Of a stretch of DNA of 42,317 nucleotides, positions 24,637-33,737 are shown piece after piece. Within the stretch, counting starts at the first letter, position 1. The number at the start of each line of letters is the position of its first letter. This DNA is from Acinetobacter sp. MB5 (lineage in GTDB: Bacteria > Pseudomonadota > Gammaproteobacteria > Pseudomonadales > Moraxellaceae). The notes under the pieces were generated by a model that ran no database searches, was not told the DNA's origin, and saw nothing but the letters and a program-made list of their open reading frames with translations. The position numbers and the translations under genes were made by a program. The stretch spans positions 1-42,317 of the forward strand of contig NZ_POVU01000020.1 of assembly GCF_003261585.1 (NCBI RefSeq), given 5' to 3'.

Positions 24637-25605
24637 CTAATTAACAAGTAAGTGTTTAATCCGACGATTTGTGCGTAACGTTTCAGACGGCGATTCAGCA
24701 AACAGGCGCTTATAATCTGATGCAAATTGCGAAAGATGCCAGAATCCAAAATTCATTGCGACATCACTAATTGAAAGCACTTCTTCGGCCTGTGCAAGAA
24801 TTTTTCTCACTGTATTTAAGCGTAAATATTTCAAAAATAATGCAGGACTAATTCCCGTCACTTGTTCAAAGCAATTTTGGAGTGTTCTTCTTGAGGTATG
24901 CGTCAGGGCACATAATTCTTCAACGGATAATGATTGTTCCTGTGAGTTTTCAACTGCATCCAAAGCAAGTCTCACAACCTGATTGGCCTTTTTTGTTGAA
25001 ATTCGAAAATCATTGGGATATTGATCCAGACCATTGATGTAGTCCGTAATAATTTGAAGTATCTCAGATTTAACCTGTATTCGTGCAGCTTTGGTCGCGA
25101 CTAATAATGGCTGATTAAGCAATGTCGAAAAAAGTGAACATAATTTTGGATGTAATTGATTGATGACACTCGCATCTGCAAGAATTTTAGAAGAATGTTG
25201 CAACATTTCAGAGTACTGTTCCTGCAAGAGTTCTAAAGGCATACTCAGTGCAAAAAAGGTGCAATCTTGTGGCGTGTGCAACATGATTTCTTCACCAGGA
25301 ATAATCGAGAGAATTTCCTTATTTTTAATTTCCTTGCCCCGCCACACCGCAGCTTTATCCAGATGAGGAAATAAACCTAGGCTAATACAGGAGGGTTTGG
25401 CTGAACCTTTTTGGAAAATAGAAGGGGAAAAACTTTCTTTATATAACTGAATTCCCTCAAAACTGAGTTCATTTAGTGAACTGATAAATTTTCCAGACGT
25501 AATCTGATTGTAAGATAAATCCCAATCTTTCAGCAGCATCGTATGATAGGACGCCTCCTGAATATTGGATGCCGTATGAAAATTTGCCCATTCGTTATTT
25601 GACAT
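24637..25605 (-). CDS. AraC-family transcriptional regulator
   Basis: This 322-residue regulator has a long N-terminal sensor region and a C-terminal AraC double HTH (about 215-315). The first helix pair includes LSVEELCALTHTSRRTLQNCF and the second SISDVAMNFGFWHLSQFASDYKRLF in two parts. Its C-terminus resembles EutR and other regulators of amine catabolism. Placement beside tynA and an APC permease suggests it controls amine use, like FeaR, though it is not clearly FeaR. The ATG at 25605 opens the only sensible N-terminus. An FNR-type palindrome lies 25 bases upstream. Confidence 0.85.
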   Translation of the reverse strand: MSNNEWANFHTASNIQEASYHTMLLKDWDLSYNQITSGKFISSLNELSFEGIQLYKESFSPSIFQKGSAKPSCISLGLFPHLDKAAVWRGKEIKNKEILSIIPGEEIMLHTPQDCTFFALSMPLELLQEQYSEMLQHSSKILADASVINQLHPKLCSLFSTLLNQPLLVATKAARIQVKSEILQIITDYINGLDQYPNDFRISTKKANQVVRLALDAVENSQEQSLSVEELCALTHTSRRTLQNCFEQVTGISPALFLKYLRLNTVRKILAQAEEVLSISDVAMNFGFWHLSQFASDYKRLFAESPSETLRTNRRIKHLLVN

Positions 25606-25629
25606 TTTAACTCACAATCAGACAATAAC

Positions 25630-25643
25630 TTGATATAGATCAA
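25630..25643. promoter_or_regulatory. Perfect FNR/Anr-type palindrome
   Basis: TTGAT-ATAG-ATCAA matches the consensus of FNR/Anr-family proteins exactly. It lies 25 bases before the AraC gene start, close enough to overlap its promoter or early transcribed region. Confidence 0.45.
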
Positions 25644-25702
25644 GCAAAATACATACCAAAAACAAATCAAAAATTTATTAATAAATCACTGATTTTAAAT
25701 TC

Positions 25703-25740
25703 AAAAAAAAGCCACCTTTTCAAATTTTGATCGGATGGCT
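25703..25740 (-). terminator. Terminator of the APC permease gene
   Basis: On the minus strand, AGCCA pairs with TGGCT across a long loop and is followed by eight T, about 65 bases after the permease stop. Confidence 0.55.
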
Positions 25741-25804
25741 GAGGGGGAAAGTTTTTATTAAAGGTCAGAAGAAAATATCTGTTTTTAATGAATATTATGG
25801 ATGG

Positions 25805-27232
25805 TTAGATAAATTCTATCATTTGCCCTAAAGTCGTATAACGCTGTGGATTTTTGCGTTTTAAATATTGAACCGTGATGATGGCAATCACAAAACACAG
25901 CACAATTAACCAAGGCAACAATACAATCACAGAAGAAGACGAACCGCTGAGAACCTGAAGGTTTTTCAATACATTCCATAAAATATACATCATGCCAACC
26001 GTTGCCAGTAATGGCGCAATCAGTCTGCTCCATAAAGAGACTGGCAAGTGTTTATTGTTATAAAAGAAACGGATAGCTGCGATAGAAACGCCAATTTGTA
26101 AGGTCAATACCGTCATGCTGCCAAGCACAGATGACCAAGCAAATACATCTGTCATGGGATCAAGGTGCAACATACCAAAAACAACCAGCATGCCCATCAT
26201 AAATATGCCCTGCACAATACTGGCAATATATGGGGTTTGATGTACAGGATGAGTTTTCGCGATTTTAGACCAAATCAATTGATCACGAGCCATCGTAAAC
26301 AAATAACGAGACAGCGAATTATGGAAAGCTTGAGATGCAGCAAATAAACTGGTCACCAACAAAATAGACATTAACTGCACAGCCCAGCCACCCAACATTT
26401 GTTTCGCGATATTAAAAACAAATGAATTAGGATCAGCTGCTGCTATCTTCGCAATATTGTTGGCACCGAGAAATTCAACAAAAGCCCATGAGCTAAAGGC
26501 AAAGAATACCGTAATCAAAGTTACTGCAATAAAAGTTGCACGGGGAATGGTCACTTGTGGGTTTTTACATTCTTCGGAATAAATCGCTGTTGCTTCAAAA
26601 CCAATAAATGAGCAAATGGCGAAAACCATGGAAATACCGAAATTGCCACTCAAAAAGGTCGATGGTGCAAAAGAACTAAACTCAAATGTATGTTGCACCA
26701 GCATGACATGCCCATCAAGCAACAGTACCACACCAATTTCACAAGCCATTAATAAGCCTAAAATTTTCCCACCAATTTCGACTTTGGCAACGCCCAGTAA
26801 TACCACCACAACTTGCATTAAGATGGCATACATCCACCAAGTCAGGGGAACATTCAAGTGAAAAGACTGTACCAGTTGTTCTGTAAAGAGACCAAACATT
26901 GAGCTGATCGCCAGTTGCATACAGGTATAACCCAGCAAAGCCAAATTCAGCCCAGACAATCCACAGGTAATTCCAAGACCTTGAATAATATAGGCATAAA
27001 ATGCACCTGAGTTAATCACATATCGGCTCATGGCAACAAAGCCAAAACTAAACAGAATCAACAATATGCCAGCGAGTAAAAAAACACCTGGCACGCCAGC
27101 CCCATTTCCAACAAAAAAGGCAACGGGTAATGCACCGACAACACCTGTTAAAGGCGATGCCGCAGCGATAACAAAGAAAACGATAGATAAAAGTCCAAGA
27201 CTTCCCTTTTTGAGCTGATTCTCAGTTGACAT
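25805..27232 (-). CDS. APC-superfamily amino acid/amine permease
   Basis: This 475-residue permease has about 12 membrane helices and an APC core: KKGSLGLLSIVFFVIAAASP at the N-terminus and SFIGFEATAIYSEECKNP in helix 6-7, where the FE..A motif marks the family. It belongs with the amino acid or putrescine-type APC proteins, not with the GabP-type AAT copies at 12215 and 14736. Its place in the amine cluster suggests uptake of an amine or amino acid. The ATG at 27232 (GGAAG 7 bases upstream) is preferred to an in-frame start 15 codons earlier, which lacks a ribosome site. It is divergent from the outer-membrane protein gene. Confidence 0.87.
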   Translation of the reverse strand: MSTENQLKKGSLGLLSIVFFVIAAASPLTGVVGALPVAFFVGNGAGVPGVFLLAGILLILFSFGFVAMSRYVINSGAFYAYIIQGLGITCGLSGLNLALLGYTCMQLAISSMFGLFTEQLVQSFHLNVPLTWWMYAILMQVVVVLLGVAKVEIGGKILGLLMACEIGVVLLLDGHVMLVQHTFEFSSFAPSTFLSGNFGISMVFAICSFIGFEATAIYSEECKNPQVTIPRATFIAVTLITVFFAFSSWAFVEFLGANNIAKIAAADPNSFVFNIAKQMLGGWAVQLMSILLVTSLFAASQAFHNSLSRYLFTMARDQLIWSKIAKTHPVHQTPYIASIVQGIFMMGMLVVFGMLHLDPMTDVFAWSSVLGSMTVLTLQIGVSIAAIRFFYNNKHLPVSLWSRLIAPLLATVGMMYILWNVLKNLQVLSGSSSSVIVLLPWLIVLCFVIAIITVQYLKRKNPQRYTTLGQMIEFI

Positions 27233-27491
27233 TTTAATACTTCCAGAAAGGATCTTGAATTTCAGTCTAGATATCAAAACCGCAAGCTGTTATCAAAATT
27301 AGGCAAAAATCAAACCGAATAAAAGAAGTCTCAGAGTCCCATAAAGATTTGCCGTTTTTTGATAGTCAAGCCCGATGAATCAGAATAAAAGAATAAGCAT
27401 GACTGACTGATCTACACCGATAAGATTCCTTTCTTAGCTCATCTTATCCAGTATTCCCAATTCCACATTTACACACGTTATAGGTCGATCC

Positions 27492-28832
27492 ATGAAAAAC
27501 TATTTCCATATCCCTTTAATATGTAGCCCATTATTGCTCACAGGGACTTTGGCACACGCAGATATCTCACTGTATAAAGATGATAGTACTGAGGTGAATG
27601 CCAATGTGAATCTTGCTCTTGCTGCTTTTCACAGTGATCGTGGATATATTCCAGGCCAAGAAAATAAAAAATATGACTGGCAAGAAGGATATATCCAATA
27701 CGGTTTAGGCCTTTCTCACAAAACAGAAAATGCTGGAACAATCTATGCAAAAGCAAATCTGGTCAGCGCTGCGACATGGGGAGATGGTGATGCAGGTGGA
27801 TATACAGATGGATCCGAATCTGCAACAAAGGTTGAAGATGCATATATTGGCTGGAAATCGGGCAATTTATTTCCGCTTTTAGGCGATGACGGCCTAGATA
27901 TTTCGTTTGGACAACAAAGTCTTTGCCTTGGCGATGGTTTTTTAATTTGCTCAGATGCGCCGAATTTAGGAAATGCACCCGCTTATCCTCAGCAATATCA
28001 TCGCAATAGCGGAGGAACCTATTATCTTGCCGCACACCGTGATTTTAAAGATACAGGTATTATTAAGTTCGGCCAAAACCTGCCTGTTTATGGCAGCATC
28101 TTCACGTTTAAATCCAATAATGCGATTCAAATGTATGCTCGTTTTACAGGAGCAAATGTCGGGTATCACAACAAAAACAATAGCCTAGAATTAACCTATC
28201 TACACAACAATTCAGTTGATCGTAGCTTGGCCGATCCAGACATTCTGGGAGCAAATGCTTTCCGTGAGAACATGAATGTCTATAGTCTACGCGGTACAAC
28301 AGATTTGAATCTGAAAAACACCAGTTTTGCATTTGAATATGCTTATCAGGACAAGAAAAATGGCGATACCGCCAGTGCAGGCTATATAAAATCGCAATAT
28401 GACTTTGCTGATCTAAAATGGAAACCGTCTATTTCTGCAAGATACTCCAGATTCTCTAAAAATTGGGACAATTTATTTATTGGTGCATCACAATATGGCA
28501 CATGGTTTCAGGGTGAAGTTGCCTATAATTATTCTGGCCCATTCAACAATAATACCCAAATCTTTAATTTAGGCTTTAGTGTTTCTCCAGCAGAAAACCT
28601 GACCTTGGGTGTCTTAGCTTATAAATTTGATACCTTAAATAAAACCGATACGATTAATTTCTCTGGCAAAGAACTCGATCTTTACGGGGTGTGGAATATT
28701 AAGAAAAATCTGATGCTCTCCCCTGTCCTTGCATTTTATAAACCGAAATACAGTGACTTAGATGGTGGTTTTCAAAATGGCAATAACCACCTCAATGTTT
28801 ATTCAGCTCTAGTCCTTACAGCCAACTTTTAA
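27492..28832 (+). CDS. Outer-membrane beta-barrel protein, porin-like
   Basis: This 446-residue protein has a signal peptide (MKNYFHIPLICSPLLLTGTLAHA) followed by alternating hydrophobic/polar strands and a C-terminal Phe (ALVLTANF), as in outer-membrane barrels. The length and strand pattern fit an OprD-like or alginate-export-like porin; I cannot place it in a named family. Two Cys 7 residues apart (QSLCLGDGFLIC) may form a disulfide in a loop. Divergence from an APC permease suggests the pair forms the outer and inner import steps for one substrate. The start at 27492 is set by the signal peptide. Confidence 0.8.
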   Translation: MKNYFHIPLICSPLLLTGTLAHADISLYKDDSTEVNANVNLALAAFHSDRGYIPGQENKKYDWQEGYIQYGLGLSHKTENAGTIYAKANLVSAATWGDGDAGGYTDGSESATKVEDAYIGWKSGNLFPLLGDDGLDISFGQQSLCLGDGFLICSDAPNLGNAPAYPQQYHRNSGGTYYLAAHRDFKDTGIIKFGQNLPVYGSIFTFKSNNAIQMYARFTGANVGYHNKNNSLELTYLHNNSVDRSLADPDILGANAFRENMNVYSLRGTTDLNLKNTSFAFEYAYQDKKNGDTASAGYIKSQYDFADLKWKPSISARYSRFSKNWDNLFIGASQYGTWFQGEVAYNYSGPFNNNTQIFNLGFSVSPAENLTLGVLAYKFDTLNKTDTINFSGKELDLYGVWNIKKNLMLSPVLAFYKPKYSDLDGGFQNGNNHLNVYSALVLTANF

Positions 28833-28954
28833 AGATTTATCCCAGTCATTCAAGTCTTGATCCAACCTTATATTGAACAACAATCTAAGGTTGATTTTGG
28901 CTTTTCAGCCCGCTGTTTATCACACAATCTCTCTAGACATTTTGGAATATAAAT

Positions 28955-29620
28955 ATGAAATACAATCAATGGGTTTCATTTGTCGACCATTTTGTTTTTT
29001 CAATCAGTAAAGCCGTTCCATTTACACGGTTCTTTGCCTATGAAGTGACTCCCGATGCTCAGCAAATCTATGCCTACCATTCAAGAAATCTGAGTGAACA
29101 TGCCATCGAAGATTATCTACAAAACATGTATGAATACGATCCTGTTTATATCAAGAACAATTCAGTGCACAGCATGGAAATGGCACATTTACTGAAAAAT
29201 GAAATTCCAGACCCATATCAGGATTTTTTACACAGCAATAAAGTCATTGATAATATTGAGTTATTCTTTAAAGAAGAACAGGGTTCTATCCGAGGAATTA
29301 GCCTGATTCGCTCACTAGATGAAGGACATTTTAGCGATCAAGAAATCACGATTCTGGACAGCTGTTATTCTCTCGCCAAGTTTCAAATGAAATCAGTCGA
29401 AAATCATGATGAACCAGCTTCATCGCAGTGCTTGGTCAATGACTTGACCAATAAAGAACGGAAAGTGCTGGACTTGGTTTTAAAAGGTAAAAAAAATCAA
29501 GATATTGCGAATGAAATGTTTATTAGTCTGGCAACAGTGAAAACTCACATTCAGCATATTTTCCAAAAAATGATGGTCACTAACCGTCAAGAATTAATCT
29601 TAAAAACCTTTTGTTCATGA
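28955..29620 (+). CDS. LuxR-family transcriptional regulator
   Basis: This 221-residue regulator has an N-terminal sensor region (1-140) and a C-terminal LuxR HTH (about 158-215: LTNKERKVLDLVLKGKKNQD, then IANEMFISLATVKTHIQHIF). No receiver Asp pattern is evident, so it is not a classical response regulator, and whether the sensor part binds a small ligand is unknown. It follows the porin gene by 122 bases in the same direction. A frameshifted relative of its HTH remains beside tynA at 24380-24530, which suggests a duplicated or relocated regulator of the same amine cluster. Confidence 0.85.
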   Translation: MKYNQWVSFVDHFVFSISKAVPFTRFFAYEVTPDAQQIYAYHSRNLSEHAIEDYLQNMYEYDPVYIKNNSVHSMEMAHLLKNEIPDPYQDFLHSNKVIDNIELFFKEEQGSIRGISLIRSLDEGHFSDQEITILDSCYSLAKFQMKSVENHDEPASSQCLVNDLTNKERKVLDLVLKGKKNQDIANEMFISLATVKTHIQHIFQKMMVTNRQELILKTFCS

Positions 29621-29633
29621 GCTTCATGCCATC

Positions 29634-29679
29634 CATTCAATACAGCTTCCCCAAAAGTATTGAATGAGCCGTAGCTCAT
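29634..29679. terminator. Hairpin pair between convergent luxR and FAD oxidase genes
   Basis: CATTCAATAC (29634-29643) pairs with GTATTGAATG (29657-29666). An overlapping second hairpin, ATGAGC-CGTA-GCTCAT, spans 29664-29679. The two exclude each other in part. T-runs are weak, so termination is probable but not certain. Confidence 0.5.
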
Positions 29680-29689
29680 TCATTTCACA

Positions 29690-30985
29690 TTAAAAACGAT
29701 TAAATCGGTATGGATGTGGATCAACAATTGGTTGATGCCCCATCACAAGATCTGCTGCAAGCTGACCCGCCGCAGGTGATGTTCCAAATCCATGCCCAGA
29801 AAAACCTGTAGCAAGTGTCAATCCTGGAATTGAATCAACAGTATCAATCACAGGATTTGAGTCTGGTGTCACATCAATCACACCTGCCCAGCTATTGGCA
29901 ATCTCCGCAGAGGAAAAACTCGGCCAAGCCGCTTTCAAGTTTGCCAGTGCTTCATTATTTAATGACTGGTTTGCAACAGGATCCATAATCCGAATTTTTT
30001 CAAATGGAGAAGTATTGTGCTCAGACCAGCGGCGGGATAAACCCAGATCATTCAAGCCATATTTACTCAATAATGAAATACGTAGAAAATCCCGTTGTCC
30101 TTTAAGCTGTTGTAAATAGCGTGTTCCAATCAATAAATGATCTAGGGTTAAAGGCGCGTCCAAAGCACCACGCTGGGTAATGATAAAACCGCCATCTTTG
30201 TGTTTACGGAATGAAAAATCTGGTGCACCAACTGCAATATCAGTTGGGCCTTGCATCGGTTTAGTTCGTAGTACTGAACATATCAATGGTAGCGTTGGTA
30301 AAGTAATGCCGAGATTGCCCAAAAAACGTCTAGACCATAACCCACCAGCCAACAACACCTGATCACAACGAATTTCACCTTTCTCTGACACAACACCACT
30401 AACTTTACCTGCAGTTAAACTCAATGTTCGCACCGCACAGTCTTCAACGATAATTGCCCCTTTCGCCATTGCTGCTTTTGCAATTGCACTAGATGCCAAG
30501 GTCGGTTCAGCACGACCATCTGAAGGTGTATAAATACCGCCCTGCCATTTTCCTTGACCTGTTGGAACAAGCTGGTCAATTTCTCTGGCAGATAATAAAC
30601 GTGAATCTAAAGGCAAATGATCAACTGATTTTAACCAGTTTTCATACATCCCCATTTGCATCTCATTGCGTGCAACAAACATGATGCCAGCTTGACGATA
30701 ACCGACATCGGTGCCTACACGCTCTGCCATACCTGCCCATAACTGGTCAGATGCCCGTGCCAATGGAATATCTTCAGCCAAACGACTGGTTTTACGCACC
30801 CACCCCAAGTTCCGAGAGGATTGTTCTGCCGCAATCTTGCCTTTTTCAAGCACGACAACAGGAACTCCCCGTTCAGCCAGTGTAAGTGCAGCCGTTAAAC
30901 CAACAATTCCACCGCCAATAATCACAACGGTTGTTGATGAAGGAAATGATGCTGATGTTTGTATTGGAGATATCGTTGGTCGCAT
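29690..30985 (-). CDS. FAD-dependent amine/D-amino-acid oxidoreductase (DAO family)
   Basis: This 431-residue flavoprotein has the Rossmann FAD motif VVIIGGGIVGLTAALTLAERG (GGGIVG, 24-29), the VVLEKG strand end, RNLGWVRKT near the flavin and the C-terminal GLTLATGFSGHGFGTSPAAG that closes the FAD site. DAO-family enzymes such as DadA, PuuB and sarcosine oxidase oxidise secondary or primary amines to imines. Substrate is not readable. It is third in an operon-like run (cyclodeaminase homologue, RidA, this gene) with a 54-base gap after RidA; RidA would hydrolyse the imine it makes. GAGG lies 8 bases before the ATG. Confidence 0.88.
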   Translation of the reverse strand: MRPTISPIQTSASFPSSTTVVIIGGGIVGLTAALTLAERGVPVVVLEKGKIAAEQSSRNLGWVRKTSRLAEDIPLARASDQLWAGMAERVGTDVGYRQAGIMFVARNEMQMGMYENWLKSVDHLPLDSRLLSAREIDQLVPTGQGKWQGGIYTPSDGRAEPTLASSAIAKAAMAKGAIIVEDCAVRTLSLTAGKVSGVVSEKGEIRCDQVLLAGGLWSRRFLGNLGITLPTLPLICSVLRTKPMQGPTDIAVGAPDFSFRKHKDGGFIITQRGALDAPLTLDHLLIGTRYLQQLKGQRDFLRISLLSKYGLNDLGLSRRWSEHNTSPFEKIRIMDPVANQSLNNEALANLKAAWPSFSSAEIANSWAGVIDVTPDSNPVIDTVDSIPGLTLATGFSGHGFGTSPAAGQLAADLVMGHQPIVDPHPYRFNRF

Positions 30986-31039
30986 GGCTGAATCCTCTTT
31001 TAAACTCGTTATTTACAAAATATCAATCGGTTCAAAACA

Positions 31040-31462
31040 TCAGACTGCGACTGTAATCTCTTCAACTTCGGCTTGTGCAGCCCCACGATATGCTGTGACT
31101 TCCAATTCAACTTTGTACACAGTCGAACCGAGTGGTGGGCATGTCACTGTTGTGGCAGGATTAATCCCTCGAAATTTTTCGCCAACAATTCCCATCACAG
31201 TTTCAGTATCAGCAGGATCTTGGATAAAAACTCGCGAAAATACGACATCTGCCAGACTAGACTGCACGGCAGCAAGTGCTTTCTCAATATTGGCAAATAC
31301 CTGTAAGGTTTGTTCTTTTACATCCTCTGGAATTTGCTTGGTTTCTGGGTTTCGACCTGCCGTATTTGATACAAAAATCCAGTTATCTAACGCAACAATA
31401 CGTGAATAACTGCCTTTCTCCTCAAATTTTGAACCCGTTTTTACTTTGATTAGCTTGGTCAT
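31040..31462 (-). CDS. RidA family enamine/imine deaminase
   Basis: This 140-residue protein belongs to the YjgF/YER057c/UK114 (RidA) family, trimeric proteins that hydrolyse reactive enamines and imines. The family arginine is present in YKVELEVTAYRG (R126), supporting deaminase activity, and IFVSNTAGRNPET fits the conserved N-terminal strand and loop. The ATG at 31462 gives MTKLIKVKTGSK; an earlier in-frame ATG (31492) adds ten residues and is less likely. It lies between the flavin oxidase and the cyclodeaminase homologue, where imine intermediates are expected. Confidence 0.88.
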   Translation of the reverse strand: MTKLIKVKTGSKFEEKGSYSRIVALDNWIFVSNTAGRNPETKQIPEDVKEQTLQVFANIEKALAAVQSSLADVVFSRVFIQDPADTETVMGIVGEKFRGINPATTVTCPPLGSTVYKVELEVTAYRGAAQAEVEEITVAV

Positions 31463-31538
31463 GGAATTACCTATTTTGAAAATATGGAACAATAAGAAAG
31501 TGGTTGACGAGAAGGGCCATGCCTTCTCGCATGCGGAA

Positions 31539-32678
31539 TTAACGTAAAGTTGGGATGTCCCAAAGATTTAATTTGACCCCAATACCTTGTTTAACGGCAT
31601 TGCGATAGACCACCGTTCCCCAAGCCACATCTTCAACAGGCATACCACCAACAGACATCATGATAATTTCCTCATCATTTAAACGTCCTGGTGCTTCACC
31701 TGAAACAATTTTGCCCAAATCTTCTAATTCTTCATGAGCCATTTTCCCCTCTGCAACCATATCGAGGAATTTAACGCCAATTAATGGAATATGGACATGC
31801 GCAGGCTTTGGCACTTCCTCAAACCATGCTTCATACATGCCTGGATTATCTAGAACCTTACGGACATGTTTTTGCTTCATGTCATCATCAATATTGCAAT
31901 ATGCAGGCATTGCCAAATATGCACCTGGTTTAACCCATTCATATTTCACTAAAGGATATAAATCTGGATTACCTGTTTCTCCAGAATTACAGTAGGTAAC
32001 GATGTCAGAATCACGAACAACGTCTTCAATAGAGTCAACAATTTGAATATTTTTAATTTGAGGGTGTTCTTTTGACAACCAATCAATAAAGTCATTGATA
32101 CTGCTGGTACTACGACCTTTAATTTTAATCGTATCAAGCTCTGGGCACACCGCAACAAAAGCCGAAACTGACGTTTTACCCATCACACCTGGACCAACCA
32201 AACCAATCACTTTGGCATCTTTACGCGCTAAATGACGGGCGCCAACACCCGGAATTGCACCAGTACGATAAGCAGATAATAAGTTTGCAGACATATAAGC
32301 CATCGGTGCGCCAGTATCTGCATCGTTTAAGGTAAACATCAAAATGGAACGAGGGAGTCCTTTCTGACGGTTCTCAATATTTGAGCCGTACCATTTCACC
32401 CCTGCGGTTTGAAAATTCCCACCCAGATAAGCAGGCATGGCCATAAAGCGACGATCTGCTGTTGGTTTCGGCATTGTCGGAAATGGTGAAGTTTCAGGAA
32501 AAGTCACCATTGCGCCATGCGAGTCACTGTTTGGACCTGCCATACGATAGTCGCCTTTATAAAGCAGACCAAACATCTCTTCCATCGTATCGACACAGGC
32601 AGGCATATTGGTCACACCTGCTTGAATCATGTCCTGTTCAGATAAGTAGATAAAATCAATTTGAGTATCGAATTCCAT
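31539..32678 (-). CDS. Ornithine cyclodeaminase / mu-crystallin family protein
   Basis: This 379-residue protein has the family substrate region with K in AGVKWYGSNIENR, the AYRTGAIPGVGARHLARK stretch and a Rossmann NAD motif GLVGPGVMGKTSVSAF. Family members include ornithine cyclodeaminase, ketimine reductase and alanine dehydrogenase. Close relatives are often labelled tyramine oxidase subunit B in databases, to my memory; that name would fit the neighbouring tynA but I cannot test it. It heads the RidA and flavin oxidase run (76-base gap to RidA). The likely role is NAD-linked handling of an imine or amino acid. Confidence 0.85.
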   Translation of the reverse strand: MEFDTQIDFIYLSEQDMIQAGVTNMPACVDTMEEMFGLLYKGDYRMAGPNSDSHGAMVTFPETSPFPTMPKPTADRRFMAMPAYLGGNFQTAGVKWYGSNIENRQKGLPRSILMFTLNDADTGAPMAYMSANLLSAYRTGAIPGVGARHLARKDAKVIGLVGPGVMGKTSVSAFVAVCPELDTIKIKGRSTSSINDFIDWLSKEHPQIKNIQIVDSIEDVVRDSDIVTYCNSGETGNPDLYPLVKYEWVKPGAYLAMPAYCNIDDDMKQKHVRKVLDNPGMYEAWFEEVPKPAHVHIPLIGVKFLDMVAEGKMAHEELEDLGKIVSGEAPGRLNDEEIIMMSVGGMPVEDVAWGTVVYRNAVKQGIGVKLNLWDIPTLR

Positions 32679-32783
32679 GTGAATTTTGCCTTTATGTTTA
32701 AATGCATCATGGATTCAGACTATGAGAAGGCAGCTTAAAAAAAATCACTCCAAAGTATGATTTTTAAAAACGTCTGTGAAGTT

Positions 32784-33413
32784 TCATTCAGCAAGAATCT
32801 GATTGGCTTGTATCCGATACACACCCAAACCCTGCATCGCCGCCCATGCCTGCTGTAATGAACCATTTAAATCAATCGCTGCCGTGGCATCTTCTATGAC
32901 ATAGGTTTTAAAACCCAGTTTCACGGCATCCATTGCTGTCCATGCCACACAGAAATCTGTTGCAATTCCAACCACATAAACTTTTTCAATCCCTGACTCT
33001 CTCAAATAGCCTGCCAAACCAGTCGTGGTTTTCTGGTCTGCTTCTAAAAAAGCCGAGTAACTGTCAATTTCAGCATGCCAGCCTTTACGGATAATGAGCT
33101 GTGCATGTGGAATATTTAAGTCAGGATGCAGCTCTGCATCATGTGTTCCCTGTACACAGTGACTTGGCCACAGCACTTGTGTTCCATAATCGAGCTGAAT
33201 GGTTTCAAAGGGTTGCTTGCCCGCATGATTTTCAGCAAAGGAAATATGGTTGGCAGGATGCCAGTCCTGAGTCAGCACCACATGCTGGAATTTTTCAGCC
33301 AACTGATTGACCAGTGGAATGATCTGATCACTGTTTGCGACAGCCAAATGCCCGCCTGGGGTAAAGCCATTTTGAATATCGACCACAATCAGGGCGCTAT
33401 GTTGCAGATCCAT
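32784..33413 (-). CDS. pncA: Nicotinamidase
   Basis: This 209-residue isochorismatase-fold hydrolase converts nicotinamide to nicotinate for NAD salvage. The catalytic triad is visible: Asp in ALIVVDIQNGF (D12), Lys in IIRKGWHAEIDSYS (K110) and Cys in GIATDFCVAWTAMDA (C155). The metal site is in TQDWHPANH and around H85. The ATG at 33413 is preferred because GGAGG lies 9 bases upstream and the length then matches PncA (213 in E. coli); an upstream in-frame extension of 24 residues has no support. It is divergent from dapA. Confidence 0.94.
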   Translation of the reverse strand: MDLQHSALIVVDIQNGFTPGGHLAVANSDQIIPLVNQLAEKFQHVVLTQDWHPANHISFAENHAGKQPFETIQLDYGTQVLWPSHCVQGTHDAELHPDLNIPHAQLIIRKGWHAEIDSYSAFLEADQKTTTGLAGYLRESGIEKVYVVGIATDFCVAWTAMDAVKLGFKTYVIEDATAAIDLNGSLQQAWAAMQGLGVYRIQANQILAE

Positions 33414-33737
33414 TTTTATTTTCCTCCAAATATGAGCTTGCCGAGATTTCAAGCAGTGCTTTACAAAACAAAACCTGCATGACATGGTTTAAGCCAATCT
33501 TTTTGTTAAATTTATCAACACTGAGAATTTACTCTTGAACTGATTAAAAAATGTCTCAAAAGTTTTCTCAAGCTTTAACGAAAGTATATTGTTCTTCATA
33601 CCATGTTCAGTCATAATTTGACTAAGCAACATTCAACGTTGCCGCAAAATTTCGTTGAATTTCCCGCTTAAATTCAAAAAATCAGTAACCATCCTTTTTA
33701 AAATTGCATGGATGGTCAAATAGGATATTTTTTCAAA
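33414..33737. other. Divergent intergenic region pncA / dapA
   Basis: This region holds the two promoters. A hairpin with stem ATTCAACG/CGTTGAAT (33631-33660) lies about 80 bases before dapA and may be in its leader RNA. I see no riboswitch and no further gene. Confidence 0.45.

Noticed and set aside
30711..31409. Long plus-strand frame (232 codons) across the FAD oxidase and RidA genes
   Set aside because: It is antisense to two well-supported genes and has no family motif; long shadow frames are expected from their codon bias.
31463..31492. Upstream ATG extending RidA by ten residues
   Set aside because: The extension is not conserved in the family, and the ATG at 31462 has its own ribosome site.
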